Source: Gadus chalcogrammus
Taxonomy: Eukaryota > Chordata > Actinopteri > Gadiformes > Gadidae
Reading direction: 5' to 3'
Length of the DNA: 64,000 nucleotides
Assembly: GCF_026213295.1 (NCBI RefSeq)
Contig: NC_079423.1
Span: 13,595,538 to 13,659,537, forward strand
The number at the start of each line of letters is the position of its first letter. The stretch's first letter is position 1. The notes beneath the pieces are model-generated. The model ran no database searches and was not told the DNA's origin. It saw only the letters and a program-made list of their open reading frames with translations. The position numbers and the translations under genes were made by a program. Shown one piece after another: positions 1-20,285 of this stretch.

Positions 1-240
1 TCATCTGTAGTATGTATATGCTCCACCTTTTACCTAAACATCACCTGCCCCTTCATATCGCTTAACGGATACGTGACTCCATATCCTTCAGTTAGTTTCT
101 CAGAGTCAAAAAGAGAAATGATGTGTCTTGTGAATAATGTATTTGGAGGAGGATATTAAGTATTTACTACAGGATTGTGATTTTACCTTCGGTACTCACA
201 TAGAATCCACATGTGTTTGTGTCTAGGTCTCAATTCTACT
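1..240. other. sequence upstream of the NLR start exon
   Basis: AT-rich, apparently single-copy sequence with no recognisable gene. It must hold the 5' UTR or an upstream intron end of the NLR gene that starts at 241. A possible acceptor-like CTAG lies near 223-226, so the ATG exon could be preceded by a non-coding first exon outside the window. No TATA box is convincing here. Confidence 0.4.
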
Positions 241-9480
<9,240 letters not shown>

Positions 9481-9504
9481 TGACACACACACGCTCTCAC
9501 TCCC

Positions 9505-9656
9505 TCACACACTCACTCACTCACTCACTCACTCACTCACTCACTCACTCACTCACTCACTCACTCACTCACTCACTCACTCACTCACTCACTCACTCAC
9601 TCACTCACTCACTCACTCACTCACTCACTCACTCACTCACTCACTCACTCACTCAC
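9505..9656 (+). repeat. (CTCA)n tetranucleotide microsatellite
   Basis: About 37 perfect CTCA units just past the NLR stop codon, probably within its 3' UTR. Leu-Thr-His-Ser ORFs across it are artefacts. Confidence 0.97.
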
Positions 9657-9847
9657 ATTAAAACACACACGCAAATCTTTATAATGTTGATGCATGATTT
9701 TGGACCATATGGAAATCCCAGGTCTTCAGGAAATGTTTGTGGTCGCTCTGTCATAATTCAGCTTAATATTCAATATATTGTTGATAATGGCACACTCAGA
9801 AAATGAAAATGTCATCCGGCACTGCATGTAAAAAAGGTTGCTTGACT

Positions 9848-9990
9848 CCTGTTCTACAGAGTGTCAGATGTGGCAGGGTCCATAGAAACACTGACACACA
9901 TCCACACCTTCAAGTCCACATCCACAGAGAAACCTCCTCCCTGTGCTAGGGTTATGGGGTGAAGGTTCCTCAGTGCCTTTGTGTGGCCTG
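9848..9990 (+). pseudogene. broken copy of the SPRY exon 3' end
   Basis: Matches the last quarter of the SPRY exon: LFYRVSDVAGSIETLTHIHT aligns with SFYRVTPDVGGSSDTLTHIH. After CTCCTCCCTG the reading frame is lost, but homology continues to about CTTTGTGTGGCCTG. It is a 3' fragment only, about 370 bp after the intact stop, left by local duplication or decay of a second NLR copy. Confidence 0.8.
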
Positions 9991-11721
9991 ACATTGACAT
10001 TGACATTGGCATGCGTATAAATCACCTTAAAAGGCTAACGTCTTGTTAGGGGCGGGTTCGTGGACGAGGCAGTCGAAAACAGAGAGAAGTTGTTACCAGG
10101 GGAAGCGCAAAGTTGGAAAACTGTCTCGAAGATGTCCGAACAGTTGTTGGTGGATTTGTGTTCTTTGGCGTAAATCAGTTTGGGGTTTTCTCTCTTGGAG
10201 GAATTTGTGTTCACACTACCTCAGCAACGATCTCGCAAGGAGTCCTAGCCCTGCTGAGATTGTTTCCTTCCTGTTCGCATTTGAACTACTGGGCAGAGCA
10301 GCAGGGCTAAAACTAAAGGCTATGCAAAGAATCGCTTTTCCTATATCGTCTCAGGTCGGATTGTGTGCTCACTCCTATAATCACAATAGCTTTTCTGTAT
10401 ATGAATGAATTGTCACCCCCACCAAATATACGTCGGTAGCTAGAGTTTCTAATACCAGCCCTAGGACTTGTGTTACACATATTGTTTATTTGTCTTATTT
10501 TATTGAATCCGTGTTTACTGTGGGGTTTAAGTCTGTTTTTTATTAACCTGTATATATCGTGTGTAACGAGGCAGAGTCCCGTGTTTGTTTTCCTTTTTGC
10601 TTTGTTTAATAACCTTTTAGTTCAAGTTTTGGTTTACTTATGTTAGATTGTAACCTGTGTGAATACTCCTGTTCCTGTTGCCTGGTTTAGTTTTGCTGTT
10701 GGACTTTTTGCATGTGAAAATCGTTGCTTCTTGGAATACCTTGATTTAATTTACTACGTCGATACACTTATTTTTCTAGAAGTTGTTTGCCTGATCTTTT
10801 ACTTTTCTGAGTGAAACATGCAGTAGCTTAACGTTGGCACACGCATAGTAATAGTAATATAGTAGTGAGTAGGGGGTTGTTTAAAAGTGAAACGTCATGA
10901 AACGTTTGTGTTTGTGAGGACCAGTTATCTTGGATTATATGCATCTGGACCCACGGAGAGACATACAACACTATTATATTTGTGTTGATTAAATACTTGC
11001 ATCCACTCCAAATGCTACATTTTATTTGGCTTCTGAAAAGTGTAGCATGATAGATCATCATAGGGTCACCTAAGAAGGTCATATGTTTTGAAAATGGAAA
11101 ATGGAACACGATTTAAAGCAGATTTGATATTGTTAATAAATGCAAGTAGCCTTTGGGAAAGACTGAGGATTGATGTTCCTGTTGTGAATGACTTTAAACT
11201 GAATAAAGATATACATTTTTTGGTCGTGTTTATTGTCGTCTTACTTCTCTATCATACTTAAACAACTCAGTGAGCCAACTGAATGTTCTTGTGTGTTCCG
11301 CCGATGACTTGCCGTTTCTTAAGCTAAAATTTAGCAGATGTTTCTCCAGAGCCCAGCTGGAATTTCTTTCCAGTAACAGTTCAAAGATTTAAAGGTAATA
11401 ATATAAAAAAAAGAGCTTTCAGCTATAGCTCCTCCCTGCCTTGACACCTCCTTCATTGTTTTCCTTATTAGTGCCCTTTATCCCTTTTTGTTTCCTTGGT
11501 TACTTCCCTTTGAAAAAGGTACCCAAAGTGGCAAGCAGTGGGTTAAAATGTGCTCCTAAACGGTAAAATCCCTTTCATTACTCACCTCAGCAATGGAACT
11601 CTCAATGTCCCTGCATTCTTCCCCTACCTCACTTTCAAGCTAGATGTAAAGAGAGGTGGTGGAAGGATAATTATTTATTGAGAAGCATATATTCTTTCAA
11701 ATACAACTGATTTGAAATACC
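9991..11721. other. no recognised gene; possible NLR 3' UTR or flank
   Basis: Mixed-composition sequence without a recognisable coding family. An AATAAA at 11202-11207 is a candidate polyadenylation signal, which would give a long 3' UTR for the NLR gene if used. ORFs at 10043-10408 and 10113-10310 show no familiar motif and are probably chance. From 11208 to 11721 I see nothing. Confidence 0.4.
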
Positions 11722-12198
11722 ATGCTGGGACTTTGCAAATTAGGCTACCCAAAGTTCGAAGCAGCATGCCCAAAATTGCTCCTTAAACAACTATCTGATG
11801 GGGAAGCAACTGCAAACAATATTTGTGACCCAGTCTATTCATGGGACAGCCAGGCTTTTATCTTTCAGAACGGGGAGCCCCTGGCCATGACAAGGGACTC
11901 AGCTGTAAGCTTAATGAAGTTAACTGATTACTACCAGCGATTACTTACTTTTCAAATATGCAGACGGAGAGATAGCTGATGCTAGTCAGTTCCACACTGC
12001 TCTGAAGCGCTGCATTGAAAAGTGCCAGGATGATTTCTACCAAAAGGTTCAAGAGAAACAAGCTGAAGTCCTCATCAAAGAGCTGGAGCAGGAAATGAAA
12101 TTGGTTATGAACGATGGTCACAAAGAACGACTGAAATGCTTTATATTTGCCCATGTAAAGGTGTTTCAGCTGGTAATAGACACTGGATGGGATATATA
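11722..12198 (+). pseudogene. unrecognised coding-like fragment, copy 1, frameshifted
   Basis: From ATG 11722 an 85-codon ORF (MLGLCKLGYPKFEAACPKLL and onward to DYYQRLLTFQ) leads by a one-base shift near 11950 into a second frame. That frame reads KYADGEIADASQFHTALKRC, then FYQKVQEKQAEVLIKELEQE and KLVMNDGHKERLKCFIF before stopping at about 12198. Composition and absence of low complexity look protein-derived. I do not recognise the family. The second half is repeated at 15002-15205. It may be a processed or transposon-carried gene fragment. Confidence 0.45.
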
Positions 12199-12620
12199 AT
12201 CTATGTAATGTGATACTCATGAATGTTATCAACTCATTTTAAGGCAAATAAAACATTTCAGTACCAAGAGAGGGCTTGAGATCATTTTCTGGCAGGAGGG
12301 AAACGACTGAAATGTCTTATATTTGCCTGTGTAAAGGTGTTTCAGCTGGTAATAGACACTGGGTGGGATATAATCTATGTAATGTGATACTCATGAATGT
12401 TATCAACTCATTTTAAGGCAAATAAAACATTTCAGTACCAAGGGAGGGCTTGAGATCATTTTCTGGCAGGAGGGAAATGACTGAAATGTGTCATATTTTC
12501 GCTTTAAAACGTATTACAGCTATATTACAGATAAAAGAGACTGGATTTGTTCTTATCTACCCCACATAGCCTACATGAATGTTATAGCGTCAGTTTGAAC
12601 CCTAATCTATTTATTCTTCT
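11990..12620 (+). repeat. segmental repeat, copy 1 (pairs with 15002-15620)
   Basis: Contains the end of the coding-like fragment, then about three tandem units of roughly 175 bp. Each unit includes GGTGTTTCAGCTGGTAATAG, ATACTCATGAATGTTATCAA and GGCAAATAAAACATTTC. The same order occurs again about 3 kb downstream. Confidence 0.85.
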
Positions 12621-12631
12621 TGAAAAATGGG

Positions 12632-13993
12632 TTAAATAAAAGCCCACCAAAAATTCCAATATGAGACATATTACAATGATTTTGGATTCAATTTAAAGGA
12701 AAATGCCCCGTTATTTCAGGCTAATTTCACTTCATGGTTATAGTTCACAACCCCATAGGGTCACCCAAGAAGTTTCAGAACATTCTGAGGTGGAGTTTCA
12801 AAATAAAAGCCCACCAAAAATTCCAATATGAGACATATTACATATGATCTTGGATTCAATTTAAAAGAAAATGCCCTGTTATTTCAGGCTCATTTCACTT
12901 CATGGTTATAGTTCACGACCCCATGGGATCACGCAAGGAGTTTCAGAACATTCTGATGTGGAGTTTTTAAAATAAAAGCCAACCAAAGTTTCCAATATGA
13001 GACATATTACAATGATTTTGGATTCAATTTAAAGGAAAATGCCCCGTTATTTCAGGCTCATTTCACTTCAGGGTTATAGTTCACGACCCCATAGGGTTAG
13101 GAAACTTTGGTTGGCTTTTATTTTGAAGCTCCACATCAGAATGTTCTGAGACAAGTTTCAGAACATTCTGAGGTGGAGTTTCAAAATAAAAGCCCACCAA
13201 AAATTCCAATATGAGACATATTACATATGATCTTGGATTCAATTTAAAAGAAAATGCCCTTTTATTTCAGGCTCATTTCACTTCATCGTTATAGTTCACG
13301 ACCCCATGGGATCACGCAAGGAGTTTTTAAAGTACATACCACAATGGCCGTACACTTCCTTTGATAGTATTTGCTTGTATTGACTGTATTTTTGTATGTA
13401 CCCGACGAATGCTTTTATTTGAAACTAGTTCTGAGACGCTATTACCGTAATGGCTAGTATATACAGGTACGGCAAAAAACTGAGTCGGCTGGCTTGACCG
13501 CCGATCTTGATGAGTCGGCTGGCTTGATTCAATTTAAAAGAAAATGCCCTGTTATTTCAGAATCCTTTCACTTCAGGGTTATAGTTCAAGACCCCATGGG
13601 GTCAGGCAAGAAGTTTCAGAACATTCTGATGTGGAGTTTCAAAATAAAAGCCAACTAAATTTTCCAATATGAGACATATTACATATGATTTTGGATTCAA
13701 TTTAAAAGAAAATGCCCTCTTATTTCAGGCTCATTTCACTTCAGGGTTATAGTTCACGACTTCTTGCGTGACCCCATGGGGTCTTGAACTATAACCCTGA
13801 AGTTAAATGAGCCTGAAATAACAGGGCATTTTCTTTTAAATTGAATCCAAAATCATATGTAATATGTCTCATATTGGAATTTCTGGTGGGCTTTTATTTT
13901 GAGTTTCCAATATATGAGACAGATTACATATGATTTTGGATTCAATTTAAAAGAAAATGCCCTCTGGAATTGGAATGTTTGGTGGGATTTTAT
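12632..13993. repeat. tandem array, unit about 168 bp, with inverted copies
   Basis: Units share AAATAAAAGCCCACCAAAAA, TTGGATTCAATTTAAA and TTTCAGAACATTCTGA. Starts at 12634, 12802 and 12970 give a period of 168 bp; further copies lie at about 13183 and 13640. Reverse-oriented segments lie at about 13098-13150 and 13757-13905, forming hairpin-capable pairs with neighbouring direct copies. The array is interrupted by the 13325-13526 segment. Confidence 0.85.
13325..13526 (+). repeat. 202-bp direct repeat, copy 1
   Basis: Begins AGTACATACCACAATGGCCG and ends with two GAGTCGGCTGGCTTGA motifs. It is nearly identical to 13994-14197. Here it is followed by the 168-bp family; in the second copy it is followed by LTR-like sequence, so it marks a rearrangement breakpoint. 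Confidence 0.88.
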
Positions 13994-14197
13994 TTTTAAA
14001 GTACATACCACAATGGCCGTACACTTCCTTTGATAGTATTTGCTTGTATTGACTGTATTTTTGTATGTACCCGACGAATGCTTTTATTTTAAACTAGTTC
14101 TGAGACGCTATTACCGTAATGGCTAGTATATACAGGTACGGCAAAAAACTGAGTCGGCTGGCTTGACCGCCGATCTTGATGAGTCGGCTGGCTTGAC
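13994..14197 (+). repeat. 202-bp direct repeat, copy 2
   Basis: Same segment as 13325-13526 with very few differences. It continues directly into the 14198-14490 LTR-like fragment. Confidence 0.88.
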
Positions 14198-14490
14198 CGC
14201 AGTTAAATCTCGGCCTGGTCTGGTGGGGTGATTGACGGCGTATACCGCCGCCACCCACTGAGTGGCGACGAAGAGCATCACTCTCTCCCCAATCAGCAAG
14301 ATGGGAGACACCTGGCTGGACAGCCAGGAAGAGACTTTAAAAGGAGCATGAGGACTGACATTTGGGAGGAACGGGAGTGAGAGAGAGAAGGAAGCACTCA
14401 GGTCCGGGAGCGGCTAGAGGCGCACGGAGAACCTAGAGACGGCGAGTATAATGTATTGTTTAAGATGTATGCAATAAGTGTGTGTGTAAC
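14198..14490 (+). mobile_element. LTR-like fragment, copy A (5' truncated)
   Basis: Shares CTCGGCCTGG, GGGGTGATTGACGGCGTATA, GAGAGCATC-like and CTTTAAAAGGAGCATGAGGA blocks with 16425-16728, and more distantly with the solo LTR at 33352-33724. It lacks the TGTGGCATCCC start and the TGCCACA end. Short ORFs on its minus strand (MSPILLIGERVMLF type) recur in the other copy only because the DNA recurs. Confidence 0.7.
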
Positions 14491-14495
14491 CCGGG

Positions 14496-14989
14496 GATTC
14501 CACCGGGCGCGTTACGGCAGCGCAGCGGCAGCCGTATTCACGCGAGATCACGCGATAATCCTAAACCTAATGTAGGCTACTCACCTTCCACTCCCAAAAC
14601 TACTGCAATTAATTGCCACGCTTTGTCCTTCCGGTCATTGCCCTTATACAAAGGATGATTTTGTACATAAATGACGTTGTGATAGGCTACATGAGCTGAG
14701 TATTGTGTTTTATTTTGAAAATTGACGGGATTTTTCACTTCCTGGCCTGCTCGATCTGCTCTGTTGAAATTGACGCGGTTCAGCAACGGCTTGCGGCAAA
14801 AATAAGAATGCTACGGAATGATAGCGCTGCGGCACGGCGAGCCGCTCCTGGGACGCTGCTGAGACGTTCCGCAGCCGCGCCCGGTGGAAATGGTCTCATT
14901 GATTAGAGTGGAACGGACCTATCTGCTGCGGTGACCGCGGCCAAGACGTGCCGCGGCCGTAACGTTGCCGTAACGCGTCCGGTGGAATC
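14496..14989. mobile_element. MITE with GATTCCACCGG termini
   Basis: The left terminus GATTCCACCGGGCGCGTTAC pairs with the right terminus GTAACGCGTCCGGTGGAATC. The element is 494 bp with GC-rich ends, an AT-rich middle and no transposase ORF. I could not identify a target duplication. Confidence 0.8.
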
Positions 14990-15001
14990 AGGCCGTAAAG
15001 G

Positions 15002-15620
15002 TCCACACTGCTCTGAAGCGCTGCATTGAAAAGTGCCGGGATGATTTCTACCAAACGGTTCAAGAGAAACAAGCTGAAGTCCTCATCAAAGAGCTGGAGC
15101 CGGAAATGAAATTGGTTATGAACGATGGTCACAAAGAACGACTGAAATGCCTTATATTTGCCCATGTAAAGGTGTTTCAGCTGGTAATAGACACTGGATG
15201 GGATTTAATCTATGTAATGTGATACTCATGAATGTTATCAACTCATTTTAAGGCAAATAAAACATTTTAGTACCGAGAGGGCTTGAGATCATTTTCTGGC
15301 AGGAGGGAAACGACTGAAATGTCTCATATTTCCCCGTGTAAAGGTGTGTCAGCTGGTAATAGACACTGGGTGGGATATCTATGTAATGTGATACTCATGA
15401 ATGTTATCAACTAATTTTAAGGCAAATAAAACATTTCCGTACCAAGGGAGGGCTTGAGATCATTTTCTGGCAGTAGGGATACGACTGAAATGTGTCATAT
15501 TTTCGCTTTAAAACGTATTACAGATAGACTGGATTTGTTCTTATCTACCCCACATAGCCCACATGAATGTTAGTGTCAGTTTGAACCCTAATCTATCTAA
15601 TGTGATAGGACCTACTCATG
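15002..15620 (+). repeat. segmental repeat, copy 2, with coding-like fragment
   Basis: Starts TCCACACTGCTCTGAAGCGC and repeats 11990-12620 in order, with scattered substitutions and small deletions. The coding-like part remains open to about 15205 (KRCIEKCRDDFYQTVQEKQA). It begins about 12 bp after the MITE ending at 14989. Confidence 0.85.
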
Positions 15621-15784
15621 AATGTTATCAATTCATTTTGTGAATAAAAAAAACTTCTTCTTGAAAAATCTATAAGCTGGGAAAATAATGCATGGTAAGA
15701 AAATACATGTTTTATGGTATAAAAAAGACACTCAAATTTTGATTACAGTGGTTTAAAAACATAAAGGATAATTGACTCACGGAC

Positions 15785-16290
15785 AATATTCCTGTAGTGC
15801 TATTGACGAGTATAACTGATCAGACGTCGATCCCCGTACATGTCTTGTCACCTTAAAATACCAAAATACATGTGTTAATCAGTGGCGTCACTATGCTGTT
15901 TTATTCTGGGCTAAAGCCTCGGATGTTATTTAAATAGCCCCGAATATAAAAATAATAAATGTATAAACATTTATAAGTAGCCTAGTCTAGATATTCCTTT
16001 TGCCAAGAGAATAAACGAACAACCTGTTTACCACCTCAAGTTAATTAACCTATCCTATCCCCAGTCAGATCCGTGCGTGTGTGTGTGTGTGTGTGTACGT
16101 GTAAGGTCTGCCTCACTTGTAGGCCTATTCATTTTACTCTGAAATAACTTGAATGGAACTTTAGATGTTTGGGGATAAGCAGCACAGCAGTCAGGTAGAT
16201 ATTTAAAGCTATAAACCGCGTATTTCGTTTATTTAGATAAAGCATTATGAAAAAGTTTGCATTTACAATAAAGCAGGCCTACAAATAAAT
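15785..16290 (+). repeat. dispersed repeat, related to 27569-28085
   Basis: Shares CTGTAGTGCTATTGAC, GATCAGACGTCGATCCCCGT, CAGTGGCGTCAC, GCTAAAGC..GGATGTTATTT and TTTAGATGTTTGGGGATAAG with the later locus, but in a permuted order. CAGTGGCGTCAC at 15880 is preceded by GTGTTAAT, the same 8 bp that follows the right end of the other copy. Confidence 0.75.
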
Positions 16291-16424
16291 TTGGCGCGAG
16301 AATTCTCTTGAGTAGAGGCAATAAAAATGCGATATGCATGGAAGAGAAAAGGATTAGAGGGGAGAAGGAGAAGAGAGAGTATTTAGTGACTACTGTATGG
16401 AGTGTATCTATTGTTTGTGTGCGT

Positions 16425-16728
16425 TGTGGCATCCCGCCACTTAAACCTCGGCCCGGGCGGGTCCGAGCTGGGGTGATTGACGGCGTATACCGCCGCCACC
16501 CACTGAGTGGCGACGAAGAGCATCACTCTCTCCCCAATCAGCAAGATGGGAGACACCTGGCTGGACAGCCAGGAAGAGACTTTAAAAGGAGCATGAGGAC
16601 TGACATTTGGGAGGAACGGGAGCGAGAGAGAAGGAAGCACTCAGGTCCGGGAGCGGCGAGATGCTCACGGAGACCCAGACGGCGAGTGAAATGTATTGTT
16701 TAAGATGTATGCAATAAGTGTGTGTGTA
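16425..16728 (+). mobile_element. LTR-like fragment, copy B
   Basis: Starts TGTGGCATCCCGCCAC like the solo LTR at 33352, shares a TTTAAAAGG promoter-like block, and fades after AATAAGTGTGTGTGTAA. That position corresponds to the LTR polyadenylation region. The GT-rich minisatellite follows directly. Confidence 0.72.
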
Positions 16729-16771
16729 AACTATCCATGTAGTTTGTATCTATATTAAGTAAATCTTTTGT

Positions 16772-17041
16772 GTGTCTTTATCTTTATGGTGTGTATCTAT
16801 ATGGAGTGTATCTATGGTGTGTGTGTATCTATATGGTGTATACCTATGGTGTGTGCGTGTATATTTATGGTTTGTATCTGTAGTGTGTGCGTGTGTGCAT
16901 ATGGTTTGCATCTATTGTGTGTGCGTGTGTGCATATGATTTGCATCTATTGTGTGTGCATATGGTTTGCATCTATTGTGTGTGCGTGTGTGCATATGGTT
17001 TGCATCTATTGTGTGTGCGTGTGTGCATATGGTTTGCATCT

Positions 17042-17084
<43 letters not shown>

Positions 17085-17430
17085 ATATGGTTTGCATCTA
17101 GTGTGTGTGTGTGTGTGTGTGCATATGGTTTGCATCTATTGTGTGTGCGTGTGCATATGGTTTGCATCTATTGTGTGTGCGTGTGCATATGGTTTGCATC
17201 TATTGTGTGTGTGTGCGCATATGGGTTGCATCTATTGTGTGTGCGTGTGTGCATATGGTTTGCATCTATGGCGTGTGTGCATATGGTTTGCATCTATGGT
17301 GTGTGTATCAATATTGTGTGTGAATCTATATGTGTGTCTGTGGTGTGTGCGTGCATATGGTGTGAATCTATATGGTGTATTGGTGTGTGTCTGTATGGTG
17401 TTTGTGTGTATTGGTGTGTTTGTCTGTATT
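16772..17430 (+). repeat. GT-rich minisatellite, unit about 30-34 bp
   Basis: More than ten copies of GCATATGGTTTGCATCTATT joined by variable (GT)n/GCGTGTG spacers. Unit length varies because the GT spacer varies. ORFs rich in Cys-Val-Trp-Ile here are artefacts. Confidence 0.93.
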
Positions 17431-18486
17431 GTGTGAGGTCATTTAAGATCAAACACAGAGCTGAAATAGCCTCTCACTGTTACCGTTAAGTGCGACCAGA
17501 GGGCGACGAACCTGCTTTGAGTTTTACTAAAAAGCTCCCCTTCCGCAGCTCGCCTGCCATGTGGTTTTCTTCAGCAGTTAATTGGTTGCATCTGGTGCGT
17601 TTCACTTGAGAGGGAACCGGACAGTACGTTGTTGTCCTCCACTGTTTGGCAGTGTAGCGTCTCCCAAACGCCGTATGTTGTTGTGTTTCCAGAAACCACA
17701 ACGTGTGTGTACCGTTTTGTTGAGGTCTGTTGTGACTTATTTGACATCTCTTCCCGTTTCACAGGTTAAAGACTTTTTGAAGTAAAGAGGAGCATCTCAT
17801 CTGAACCTGATGTGAGTAGAATTGTGTGGCAAAGCACAACTGACGTGACTTGTATGTTGAATATAATTCACTGATAATGTGTGAAGGAAATCTGGGATTG
17901 TGGTGGTTTAACTCATTTGAAATTTAAATAATGATTCTACCTGAAAGTAACATTTTAGAGACTATACATTCAAACTTGTCAAAGTAAGAGGTAAATCACT
18001 CTTGACTAATGACAGTCAATTAATTAGTATAACTTATTTAAAAGTTGGATGTTCCCAAAAGCACTGAAATTGTATCCATTCATTTATCTGATTTAATGGA
18101 GATGGTAGATGTTGAACTGTGGGACAGTGCCCAAGTTTGGGGACCATGAGTAAACTGTTCCTTCCTTCAAAGGTCTATCAAGGATATTTAACTGCAGTTC
18201 TGTGAGTATCCCAACTTAACCAAGAAGATGAACTGCAAACTGTAAGTCATAAGTTTCTCATTACTCTTGGGCACATTGATGTATTTTGGCTTCCTGGTGA
18301 GTTAACCCCTTACCTGAAGGTTGATCTGAGTAGTAAGGATGTTTTATTGGTTCATGGGTTACTTAGGTGTTTGGTTTATGTTGGTTTTAATGATTTGTTA
18401 AAATGGTTACAGGCGCCAAGTTATTGTTGTAAGCTGGAGTAATGGGTTGGGTTCTGATGTCTTCAGTCTTCTTTCCAGCTACTTTC
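17431..18486. other. no recognised gene
   Basis: Single-copy-looking sequence. A few donor-like GTGAGT/GTAAGT motifs follow exon-like text (17812, 18202, 18240), and TTTCACAG-like acceptors occur (17757-17764). It could hold non-coding exons related to the 22-26 kb repeats; no coding family is recognised. Confidence 0.3.
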
Positions 18487-20285
18487 CTGAGCTCTGCATC
18501 TTCATCACATGAGTGTTGCTTTACTGATGAGGGTGTGGTCTGAGTGAGTGGAGGTGCATACTGGGATACAGAGCTGTCTGAATTCTACAGATCTGTAGAC
18601 ACGCCCCCCCAGGGGAAACCGAGTGTTTGAGAAACCATCGTGACGTCAGTTACATGGACTAGAATGTTCTTTAAGATGGAGACAGGGATTCAGAAGGAGA
18701 AACGCCAGGGGGAGATGAGGGGGCTCCTCATCTCAACAGCTAAAACACAACTTCAGTCTGACACAGAGAACCATGGAACACATTCAACAGTCCCCTCCAG
18801 TCATCGTGACTCCTCAGGGACAGTTTCATTTCCAAGAAGATCTTAATTGGGGCCAATCCAAGATGGATCCTGCTCCTCAAGAGCCACCCCCCCCCCCCCC
18901 CTCCACTGGGTGGTCTGAACGGATGACCTCCTTCCTGTCCTCAGGCTGACTAAAGCTGCACCGTTTGGATCTGTGAAGGCCCCTCATTCAGGAAACCACT
19001 GGACTACAAAGACGTGACTTCAGAGACGTTGAATCAACCTGGGACACATTTTGGAGACGCCAAGCATAATAAATCACCAATGTGGGACGCCACTGAAAAA
19101 TGTTGCACACAATTTACTTCTCTGGAGACATTGGTTGTTCTGTTCTGGGTGACCTGGCAGGAGAGCTGGGGTTGGATGATGGAACATTATTTGGCATGAG
19201 GTTTTTACCCTGCATGATTGTTTGGCCTTTTATGGCTCAGTTGTGTGTTTGGGTTTGACATGAGATGGATGATTTTTGAGCATCGCTATGGTTCTACTGT
19301 GTGTCTCCCACTCACACCTGGCATGAGGTTCTACGTGCGTGTCCTGGGTTCTGTGTGTGTCCGGCTTGCTTTGACAGTGATAATGTTCATACGGGGGTCT
19401 GTGTGATTGGCTTGGGATATTGGAATGGTCAACTAAATCATACCTGATGGAAGGCCACACGTTTACTTAAGGGCCTCCAGTAGACATGAAGAGCCCAGAG
19501 CGACGCTGCTGAGCGATATCAACACACTCGGCAGGAAGGAGGGTATCCAACTCAAGTGTAAAAGGATGCAAGCGGCGTGTTCAGATCAGTGACTTCAAAC
19601 TAGGACTACACCAATCAGGATCAATGGAGGATGGACACCTCAAGGAATTCCAAAAGGAGTCTGATGTTGGAAAGGGACCTAAATGGGTATTCAAGATAAC
19701 CTTCAGACCTGTAATGAGATGGCTCTTCCTACCTGGCTGGATTGATGGAGAGCCCTGTGGATCTTGTCTTGCTCTCAGTTGCACGTCTTCTCAGGCTGAA
19801 CAGTATTTGTTTCGGACAGGACTAGCTGAACGATTGGTTCCCTTAAATCAGAACCAATCTGGGAACGCCAACTGGTGCGCTCTTCGAGCTGAAGTTGTGC
19901 TCTTCGAGCTGAAGTTGTGCGCTTCAGCTGAGGAGGTAAGGAAACCTTCACTGGGGCTTCAAGGTGTAAAGAGGAGGATGTTTCAAAGTGTTCCATGGTA
20001 CTCTGATGAAGACCGTTGTTGTGTTCCACTGGCTGAGAAGAAGAACCCTCACATCTTCCTCTTGGCCTTTCTCCTCTGAGAATCCTGGCGCCATCTTGAA
20101 GGATATTCCAGGTCATGTAACTGATGTCATGACAGATTCTCAAACACTTGGTTTCTCCTGAGGGGCGTGTCTATAGAACTGAAGACTTCAGAAAGCACTG
20201 TATCCCAGCATGCATCTCTGCTCACTCAGACCCCTCCGCATGAGTAGGATGCAACACTCTAGTGATGGAGATGTAGAGTTTTATA
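18487..20285. mobile_element. fold-back element with about 300-bp imperfect terminal inverted repeats
   Basis: The left arm (about 18487-18790) is matched in reverse complement by the right arm (about 19995-20285). Pairs include GAGTGTTGC.. with its complement near 20250, GGTCTGAGTGAG with CTCACTCAGACC, ACTGGGATACA with TGTATCCCAGC, GGGGAAACC..GTTTGAGAA with TTCTCAAACACTTGG, and AAGATGG with CCATCTT. Identity is about 75-80 percent by eye. The interior (18800-19990) has short ORFs without known motifs. Confidence 0.75.

Noticed and set aside
16383..16640. Minus-strand ORF resembling one at 14123-14311
   Set aside because: The similarity reflects the shared LTR-like DNA; there is no independent coding evidence.
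16887..17489. 200-codon Cys/Val/Trp/Ile-rich ORF
   Set aside because: Translation of a GT-rich minisatellite.
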